From Bacteroidota bacterium (lineage in GTDB: Bacteria; Bacteroidota; Bacteroidia; Bacteroidales; Prolixibacteraceae), in NCBI GenBank assembly GCA_030695265.1, contig JAUYTA010000872.1:1-10893 (forward strand): DNA of 10,893 nucleotides, read 5' to 3'. The first letter of the stretch is position 1, and every line of letters begins with the position of its first letter. The notes under the pieces were generated by a model, which searched no databases, was not told the origin of the DNA, and saw only the letters and a program-made list of their open reading frames with translations. Shown here in pieces: positions 6,904 to 10,893 of the stretch. The position numbers and the translations under genes are program-made.

Positions 6904-6937
6904 AAAAAAAAGAGCCACTCTGTTCGAATGGCCCTTT
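6904..6937 (-). terminator. Intrinsic terminator of the right operon
   Basis: The arms AAAGAGCCACT (6909-6919) and AATGGCCCTTT (6927-6937) flank the same 7-base loop as the terminator at 195-227. In minus-strand RNA all 11 positions pair, two as G-U wobbles, and a U run follows (A run 6904-6911). In plus-strand RNA those two positions would be A-C mismatches and there is no U run. It therefore ends the right operon rather than the convergent regulator gene, for which I see no good terminator. Confidence 0.85.
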
Positions 6938-6942
6938 GCATA

Positions 6943-7569
6943 TCAGCAACCCCCTGCTGCTCCTTTTTTCTTTTTGGTTTTTTGAATGACTGGTTTTGGC
7001 AAATCAGTTTTTATTCCCGGACTTGCTGCTGCAGCATCTAATCCGCCGCCCAATGCCCGGTTGGCGCCCATCCTGAAATTGTATTTGGCAATTTCTTCAT
7101 TTGGACTGCTTTCCGCTGGTTTTTCAGGATTCATAATGGTTTCGGCCCAATAGTTTAAGCCGCCCTGAAGCACGTAATTGTTATTGTAGCCCAACTGACG
7201 GGTGATCATCCAAGCCTGATTTGCGTCGTTGCTGCTGTTCGAATAGAAAACGTTTACTTTTACATCCTGATTCAAAACGTCGTCGTATTCGCTGCTTAGT
7301 AAACTTTCGAGTGGAATATTGATCGCATTGGGCAAACTGAATTTCTCAAACTGATCTTTGCTCCTCACATCAATCAGTTGCATGGATGGATCTTTATCAA
7401 TCAGCATCTGTGCAATTTCGTCGGGACTCATAAACTGACGGTTTTCCATCACTTCAATCAACAATTCTTCAGCTGTTAATTTGTATGGACGGGTGGTGTT
7501 TTCAGGTACTGCTGCAATGATAAATCCAAGTGGAAGTATAGCAATTGCAAGTATTTTGAGTGATTTCAT
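6943..7569 (-). CDS. Exported non-catalytic rhodanese-fold protein with lone C-terminal Cys (GAAGGC end)
   Basis: This 208-residue protein has an N-terminal signal or anchor segment (about 1-20) with no lipobox. Its rhodanese domain (about 45-145) shows QLIDVRSKDQFEKFSLPNAINIP and FYSNSSNDA...LGY..NYVLQGGLNYW. The catalytic Cys position is Ser110, and the loop Gly and Arg are also lost (Ser113, Asp115). A 60-residue linker rich in Ala, Pro, Gly and Lys leads to the end ...KTKKKKGAAGGC. The final Cys208 is the only cysteine in the protein. Such a layout suggests a carrier holding sulfane sulfur on a flexible arm rather than an enzyme. It is the last gene of the right operon, 11 bases after a YeeE/YedE gene, hinting that it hands sulfur to or takes it from that transporter. 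The function is inferred. Confidence 0.88.
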   Translation of the reverse strand: MKSLKILAIAILPLGFIIAAVPENTTRPYKLTAEELLIEVMENRQFMSPDEIAQMLIDKDPSMQLIDVRSKDQFEKFSLPNAINIPLESLLSSEYDDVLNQDVKVNVFYSNSSNDANQAWMITRQLGYNNNYVLQGGLNYWAETIMNPEKPAESSPNEEIAKYNFRMGANRALGGGLDAAAASPGIKTDLPKPVIQKTKKKKGAAGGC

Positions 7570-7580
7570 AGTCCGGATTT

Positions 7581-8186
7581 TTAATGTTGGTTAATTTTAT
7601 AATCGTCTCGGGCAAATTTCTTTTCGGCCCATTCCCCCACCCAAAACATGGCAAGTGCCATCAAAATAATGAGGAACGTTAACATACCGCGCGAAGTACC
7701 AATCAGATTGTTCAGCAAAGGATAGCCCAGATCTTTGGCTTTGTAAAATCCTTCCCAAAGCGGATAACCTTCAGCAAAAATGAAGATACCAATGAAAAGT
7801 CCGCCAATAAAGGCCAACGCATCTAACTTGCCGATAGATGCTGCTGCGAACGATGTTCCGGGGCAGTATCCGCCCAGAATGAAACCTGCACCCATAATTA
7901 CTCCGCCTCCAATGGCTGACCACAAGAAGGTAGGATTGATATAGATAAGGCTGAGATCGAGCATACCGAACAAGCTTAGGAAGAGAATACCAATCATACC
8001 GACAATCGCCGCTGTGAAGAATACTTTCAGTACGGTGGTGTCGTAACCGTAAAACATACCGGCAAGTCGCCGGCTGGAAGAGAATCCATTGATTTCGAGC
8101 ACAAAACCAAACGCAATTCCAATAAGGAAGGCAAAGAAAAGATTGGTTTCGGGTGATATTATTTCGTTTACTACTAAAGGTCCCAT
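7581..8186 (-). CDS. YeeE/YedE-family sulfur transporter, half-size (GYCPGTS type)
   Basis: This 201-residue polytopic membrane protein has about five hydrophobic segments. The family motif GGYCPGTS holds its only cysteine, Cys108. Near the start is GFVLEINGFSSSRRLAG, where many YeeE/YedE proteins carry a Cys; here it is Ser. Full-length YeeE (TsuA) proteins of roughly twice this size import thiosulfate through conserved cysteines, while half-size pairs (PmpA/PmpB type) split the fold in two genes. This is one half; the other is at 8372-8896. A role in moving thiosulfate or another sulfur compound across the inner membrane is inferred. The ATG at 8184-8186 has no Shine-Dalgarno; its leader is mostly a T/C-rich tandem repeat. 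Confidence 0.88.
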   Translation of the reverse strand: MGPLVVNEIISPETNLFFAFLIGIAFGFVLEINGFSSSRRLAGMFYGYDTTVLKVFFTAAIVGMIGILFLSLFGMLDLSLIYINPTFLWSAIGGGVIMGAGFILGGYCPGTSFAAASIGKLDALAFIGGLFIGIFIFAEGYPLWEGFYKAKDLGYPLLNNLIGTSRGMLTFLIILMALAMFWVGEWAEKKFARDDYKINQH

Positions 8187-8196
8187 AGACTGAAGA

Positions 8197-8270
8197 GATT
8201 GAAAAGATTGAAAAAAAAGATTGAAAAGATTGAAAAAAAAGATCGAAAAGATTGAAAAAAGAGATTGAAT
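8197..8270. repeat. 22-bp tandem repeat, about 3.4 copies
   Basis: The unit is GATTGAAAAGATTG followed by eight A. Copies lie at 8197-8218 and 8219-8240 (identical) and 8241-8262 (variant with GATCG and a terminal GA), plus a partial GATTGAAT at 8263-8270. It sits 10 bases upstream of the YeeE/YedE start codon and therefore forms most of its 5' leader on the minus strand (TTTTCAATC runs). Confidence 0.85.
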
Positions 8271-8280
8271 TAACTTGATC

Positions 8281-8369
8281 TAATTTCCAATATTAAATAA
8301 CCAATATTGAATATCCAAAAGGCTCAACTTGGAACTTTGTCCGCCAACTGGCGGATGAAACTTGAAACT
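8281..8369. repeat. Mosaic intergenic repeat, copy A
   Basis: The modules run in order: CCAATATT-type blocks (8287-8316), a GGCTCA joint, an AACTTGGAACTT block, the near-palindrome TCCGCCAACTGGCGGA (8340-8355), and GAAACTTGAAAC running to the stop codon at 8372. The same modules recur in copies B and C in the next spacer. Such elements are dispersed in many Bacteroidota genomes. Confidence 0.75.
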
Positions 8370-8371
8370 CG

Positions 8372-8896
8372 TCAGATCCAAAGTTTGCGGGCGAAATATG
8401 CCAGTCCAAAGGCGGTTCCGAAGATAGCTGCCATGGTAACAAATCCACCTACCGACAATACGGCCATTCCTGTCAAAGCTGATCCGCTGGTACAACCTCG
8501 CCCCAGTTGCGAACCAAACCCGAATAAAATGCCGCCAATCGTTGCGAATATTAGTCGGGTTTTGTTGGTGATTTTAGGAGATTTTTCCACGTTGAATTTT
8601 AATCGACCGGCAAATGCTCCTGAAATAAAACCTCCAACAACAACACCCATCATTTGGAAAACCAACCATGCTTTCCATGGATTTTCTTTGGCGCTTCCAT
8701 ATTCTTTGAAGAATGGAGCTGCGGCAGCATGTGCAGGTGCAATGGCTTCAACGCCAGCAACGATCAAGCTTTTTGGAGCGCCACTGGCTCCCAATCCGCG
8801 TCCTGAAACCCAGAATGCAAATACCAGCACCAATCCCAGCAAAGCTCCGCCAAGATATGGATTCATGTACTTTTTAGGTTTATTGTCTTTTGTCAT
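8372..8896 (-). CDS. YeeE/YedE-family sulfur transporter, half-size (GRGCTSG type)
   Basis: This 174-residue membrane protein begins with a short charged segment and has about four to five hydrophobic stretches. Near the first helix is SGRGLGASGAP (31-41), and the family motif QLGRGCTSGSALTG contains its only cysteine, Cys135. GRGCTSG is a hallmark of the YeeE/YedE family, and the residues complement the GYCPGTS half encoded downstream, so the two probably form one transporter or a pair. It precedes the other half by 185 bases and follows the NrfD-type subunit by 428 bases, both gaps being filled with repeats. The substrate is unknown; thiosulfate or another sulfane-sulfur compound is likely from family and context. 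A long frame on the opposite strand is a shadow. Confidence 0.88.
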   Translation of the reverse strand: MTKDNKPKKYMNPYLGGALLGLVLVFAFWVSGRGLGASGAPKSLIVAGVEAIAPAHAAAAPFFKEYGSAKENPWKAWLVFQMMGVVVGGFISGAFAGRLKFNVEKSPKITNKTRLIFATIGGILFGFGSQLGRGCTSGSALTGMAVLSVGGFVTMAAIFGTAFGLAYFARKLWI

Positions 8897-9006
8897 ATTT
8901 GTGTTTTTATAGTTTGATGTTTCTTGTTTCTTATTCCTTATTTCTCATTTTTTATTTCTTGTTCGATATTTCTTGTTTTTTTGTTTTAAAGAGTTTTATT
9001 CCATTC

Positions 9007-9025
9007 CCTGCCTGCGGCTGGCAGG
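9007..9025. repeat. GC-rich hairpin, CCTGCC/GGCAGG arms
   Basis: CCTGCC (9007-9012) and GGCAGG (9020-9025) are perfect 6-bp arms with a 7-base loop. There is no T run beside it on the minus strand, so it is probably a dispersed palindromic repeat rather than a terminator. Confidence 0.6.
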
Positions 9026-9065
9026 CCTCCGAAAGAAGGTTTTTGCTCTGTATAGCCTTAATCGC

Positions 9066-9110
9066 GGACGGGACTTTTTTGCTTTCTGTCCCGTTCGCTA
9101 AAGCGAACGG
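9066..9110. repeat. Two overlapping, mutually exclusive inverted repeats
   Basis: GGACGGGAC (9066-9074) can pair with GTCCCGTTC (9088-9096) at eight of nine positions. CCGTTCGCT (9091-9099) pairs perfectly with AGCGAACGG (9102-9110) around AA. The shared bases 9091-9096 cannot be in both stems at once. This may simply be two dispersed palindromes joined together. Confidence 0.65.
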
Positions 9111-9150
9111 CAAAGGATACATCTGGCAGCACATCCGCAAATAAAATTTT

Positions 9151-9240
9151 AAAATATCCAATATCCAATTTCGAATAACCAATATCCAACCCCAGGGCAT
9201 ACTTTGAACTTGAAACCTGTCCGCCAGCTGGCGGATGAAC
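9151..9240. repeat. Mosaic intergenic repeat, copy B
   Basis: The order matches copy A: AATATCCAATAT blocks, TCGAATAACCAATATCCAA, a CAGGGCA joint, ACTTTGAACTTGAAAC, then the perfect 16-base palindrome TCCGCCAGCTGGCGGA (9220-9235) followed by TGAAC. Confidence 0.75.
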
Positions 9241-9248
9241 TCATATTT

Positions 9249-9324
9249 GAAATATCCAATCTCGAATAACCAATATCCAATTTCAGGGCAAACAACTTGA
9301 AACTTTGAACTTGAAACTTGAAAC
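9249..9324. repeat. Mosaic intergenic repeat, copy C
   Basis: It repeats the AATATCCAAT-CTCGAATAACCAATATCCAA block and the CAGGGCA joint of copy B, then runs through AACTTGAAAC units up to 9324, the base before the NrfD-type gene's stop codon (9325-9327). The palindrome module is absent in this copy. Confidence 0.75.
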
Positions 9325-10266
9325 TTAGTAGAGCCAACGGCTCAATTGACCGGCATAGACAATGATGAACCGCAACATTATGCTTCCGAACAAAACCAGA
9401 ACGACAGGAATTATAACCGGAACTTTAATGTGTTTCAATTCCATAATTTCAAGTACTGCCGGAACTGCCATACCTAAAACCACCACGAAAATCCAGAACG
9501 GTGCGGTATATTGACCTCCAAGGAATAAATTGGCTGCATCAATCTGAACCGATGTGCTTGCCAGAAATCCCATGAAAAGGTGGGTAATCAGGAACAATTC
9601 GATGACAATCAGCAGTAAATCTATTTTGGCAAATAATATGCGCTCTTTCTTGGATTGTGAGAATAGAATGATTGTTGCCGCACCTGCCGATAAGCCTGAA
9701 GTCAGGAACAGCGGTCCAAGAATGGATGTATTCCAAAGCGGACGGGCATTGAAGGCTGATAACAGGATGCCGGTGTAAATTCCCAGAATGACTGCATATA
9801 TAATAATAATCCAGGCCAGGTAATATTTATACTTCACCAGAAAAGCTTCAATCTGTTTTAAAATGTCGTATTTCCAGTCCCATTTGGGGAAAAATTCGCG
9901 GATATGCAGTGCAACCCAAACCATCGAGAGGGGAGTAATGGCCATTAAAGTCCAGGCACCCCACGACATGGGTGATTGCAAACGGACGGTGGTATAAAGT
10001 TGCCAGAAGTAGAGTTTGTGTTTCAAATCCAAAAACAAGGCAAACAGACCAAGTACCAGCAAAATAGGAACAATAATTGGCGCGCGGCGAACTGCTCCCG
10101 GATAATTATCCTCTTTTCCCATAATGGTGTACAATGCGGCAAAAAACAAAATGCCTGCTGCCAAACCACCAAGAAACAGATAAAGTGGAATTTGCCAGTG
10201 CCAGATTTCCAGATAGGGATCAATATGCGGATTCAGCCGACCGCTTGTGATGATTTCTTCTCTCAT
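9325..10266 (-). CDS. nrfD: NrfD/PsrC-family membrane anchor subunit (polysulfide reductase type)
   Basis: This 313-residue protein has eight predicted helices, at about 24-48, 63-82, 102-121, 147-171, 183-204, 213-236, 256-277 and 284-306. Family signs are IPLYLFLGGLAAG in the first helix, SPMSWGAWTL before the third and TSGLSAGAA in the fifth. NrfD/PsrC subunits bind quinol in the membrane and pass electrons to a ferredoxin-like partner; the length is close to that of PsrC. The ferredoxin-like subunit lies 11 bases upstream and the end of a molybdopterin enzyme before that, giving a PsrABC/PhsABC-like complex. I infer menaquinol-dependent polysulfide, thiosulfate or tetrathionate reduction; nearby sulfur genes support this, but the catalytic subunit is mostly outside the window. 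Confidence 0.92.
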   Translation of the reverse strand: MREEIITSGRLNPHIDPYLEIWHWQIPLYLFLGGLAAGILFFAALYTIMGKEDNYPGAVRRAPIIVPILLVLGLFALFLDLKHKLYFWQLYTTVRLQSPMSWGAWTLMAITPLSMVWVALHIREFFPKWDWKYDILKQIEAFLVKYKYYLAWIIIIYAVILGIYTGILLSAFNARPLWNTSILGPLFLTSGLSAGAATIILFSQSKKERILFAKIDLLLIVIELFLITHLFMGFLASTSVQIDAANLFLGGQYTAPFWIFVVVLGMAVPAVLEIMELKHIKVPVIIPVVLVLFGSIMLRFIIVYAGQLSRWLY

Positions 10267-10277
10267 TCCTTTTCAGT

Positions 10278-10811
10278 TTAAATAAGGTAATAAACCTGTG
10301 GTTTTGTTCCGGCCTCCGGAATTAGTGTCTTGTGTTTGCGCTTTTTCAGAACGAGTGAAACTTCGCTGTTCGGATTTTCCAGGTCTCCAAAATACATGCA
10401 CTTGGTAGGGCATACAGCCACGCAGGCAGGTTTTTCCCCTTTTTCTATCCGGTGAATGCAGAAGGTACATTTATCGACATATCCTTCAGGATGCGAATAC
10501 CGTGCATCGTATGGGCAGCTTGCAATGCAGGCGCCGCAGCCAATGCATTTGTGATGGGTTACCACAACAATTCCACCTTTTTCGTAATGACTGGCGCCGG
10601 TAGGGCAGCAGCGTACGCAAGGCGAGTTGTCGCAATGGTTGCAGCGTTCCGAACGAAGTTCAATCTCCAGTTGCGGATAAGTTCCATCGGTTACTTCTAC
10701 AATCCAGTCGCGGCAATACCCGATTGGTACATTATTTTCAGTCTGACAAGCTACCACACAATCGGCACAGCCGACGCATTTTTTTGTATCAATGGCCATT
10801 GCATATCTCAT
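10278..10811 (-). CDS. Four-cluster 4Fe-4S electron-transfer subunit (PsrB/PhsB type)
   Basis: This 177-residue ferredoxin-like protein has sixteen cluster cysteines in the arrangement typical of molybdoenzyme beta subunits: 12/15/18/22, 57/60/65/69, 89/92/95/99 and 115/118/130/134, with the usual cross-pairing between the first and fourth groups. The start MRYAMAIDTKKCVGC is preferred. It overlaps the upstream gene's stop as ATGA (10808-10811), which implies translational coupling, and a GAGGTG ribosome site lies 6 bases before it. There is no signal peptide, so if it acts outside the membrane it must be exported together with a Tat-signalled catalytic subunit, as for PsrA/PsrB. It should relay electrons from the NrfD-type anchor to the molybdenum site. 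Confidence 0.93.
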   Translation of the reverse strand: MRYAMAIDTKKCVGCADCVVACQTENNVPIGYCRDWIVEVTDGTYPQLEIELRSERCNHCDNSPCVRCCPTGASHYEKGGIVVVTHHKCIGCGACIASCPYDARYSHPEGYVDKCTFCIHRIEKGEKPACVAVCPTKCMYFGDLENPNSEVSLVLKKRKHKTLIPEAGTKPQVYYLI

Positions 10812-10893
10812 GATTTCACCTCACTTTCTTTCTCAAACCTGAAGGTCACAAAATTTCCCCTCATACCGGTTCCTCCCATGATCGGGTCAATTA
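10808..10893 (-). CDS. C-terminal end of a probable molybdopterin oxidoreductase catalytic subunit (partial)
   Basis: The last 27 codons are present, ending ...GNFVTFRFEKESEVKS and a TGA at 10808-10810. IDPIMGGTGMRGNFV resembles the extreme C-terminus of DMSO-reductase-superfamily proteins, which end just after the molybdopterin-dinucleotide-binding domain. Its position directly upstream of, and overlapping, the 4Fe-4S subunit strongly suggests a PsrA/PhsA/TtrA-type subunit. Most of the gene is beyond the window, so the substrate class cannot be decided. The Tat signal and molybdenum ligand lie outside. Confidence 0.7.
   Translation of the reverse strand, partial: IDPIMGGTGMRGNFVTFRFEKESEVKS

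Larger units (their letters stand above)
8187..8371. other. 185-base spacer filled with repeats between the two YeeE/YedE halves
   Basis: The spacer contains a 22-bp tandem repeat (8197-8270) and a mosaic intergenic repeat module (8281-8369) that reaches the stop codon of the upstream YeeE/YedE half. I see no gene in it. Genes of one transporter pair are usually nearly adjacent, so the repeats may have expanded or inserted within the operon. Confidence 0.7.
8897..9324. other. 428-base gene-free spacer made of palindromes and repeats
   Basis: Next to the YeeE/YedE start (8897-9000) the spacer is T-rich with repeated TTTCTTGTTT-like words. Then come a GC-rich hairpin (9007-9025), a pair of overlapping inverted repeats (9066-9110), and mosaic repeat copies B and C (9151-9324) reaching the NrfD gene's stop. 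Short open frames here cross the palindromes on both strands and look non-coding. I find no tRNA, riboswitch or clear promoter. Confidence 0.7.

Noticed and set aside
8307..8912. 201-codon open frame on the plus strand
   Set aside because: It lies opposite the YeeE/YedE half and runs into repeats at one end. The minus-strand protein carries family motifs, so this frame is a shadow.
9007..9025. Intrinsic terminator after the NrfD gene
   Set aside because: The hairpin is over 300 bases past the stop codon and no T run follows it on the minus strand.
8952..9200. Small open frames on both strands of the 428-base spacer
   Set aside because: They span palindromes and repeat modules, show no start signals or protein features, and overlap each other.
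9151..9324. CRISPR-like array in the repeat-rich spacer
   Set aside because: The repeated blocks are of unequal length and order, lack unique spacers of constant size, and have no cas genes nearby.

Overview
The window reads as part of an anaerobic sulfur-respiration and sulfur-trafficking locus of a Bacteroidota bacterium. The lineage is inferred from several signs: A/T-rich leaders with weak Shine-Dalgarno sites, a Porin_O/P-type porin, Bacteroidota-style lipoproteins, and mosaic intergenic repeats containing an inverted TCCGCCAGCTGGCGGA palindrome. I cannot name a genus. Nearly every gene is on the minus strand; only the Crp/Fnr-type regulator is on the plus strand.

Right unit, read leftward from 10893 to 6943: the 3' end of a probable molybdopterin oxidoreductase catalytic subunit, a four-cluster 4Fe-4S subunit overlapping it by ATGA, and an NrfD/PsrC membrane anchor. 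Together these look like a polysulfide/thiosulfate reductase complex of the Psr/Phs type. After a 428-base spacer of palindromes and repeats comes one half-size YeeE/YedE sulfur transporter, then a 185-base spacer with a 22-bp tandem repeat and another repeat module, then a second half-size YeeE/YedE. The unit ends with an exported rhodanese-fold protein that has no catalytic cysteine and carries its only cysteine as the last residue (...GAAGGC), followed by an intrinsic terminator.

Left unit, starting at the divergent intergenic region 5961-6139 and read leftward: an octaheme cytochrome c of the tetrathionate reductase (OTR) family with membrane anchors at both ends, a four-helix cytochrome b, a lipoprotein rhodanese with Asp in place of the catalytic Cys and a ...PAGGC end, a tandem-domain lipoprotein rhodanese with two intact active cysteines, an outer-membrane porin, and a tandem-domain periplasmic rhodanese with one active cysteine. 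It ends at a terminator nearly identical to that of the right unit. Just upstream of this terminator is an in-frame but untranslated copy of the KTKKKK-x-AAGGC tail, cut off by two stop codons.

The Crp/Fnr-type regulator (6140-6844) diverges from the left unit. The shared region holds a near-perfect Fnr-type box (TTGAC-N4-ATCAA, 6069-6082), so it may control the left unit and itself.

Working model (inference): sulfur oxyanions or polysulfide enter through the porin; the catalytic rhodaneses load sulfane sulfur onto the C-terminal Cys of the two non-catalytic 'GGC-tail' rhodanese-fold proteins, which act as swinging-arm carriers analogous to the GGCGG arm of SoxY; and these serve the YeeE/YedE importer, the Psr-like reductase or the octaheme cytochrome. 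The GGC-tail carriers are the most novel part of the window.
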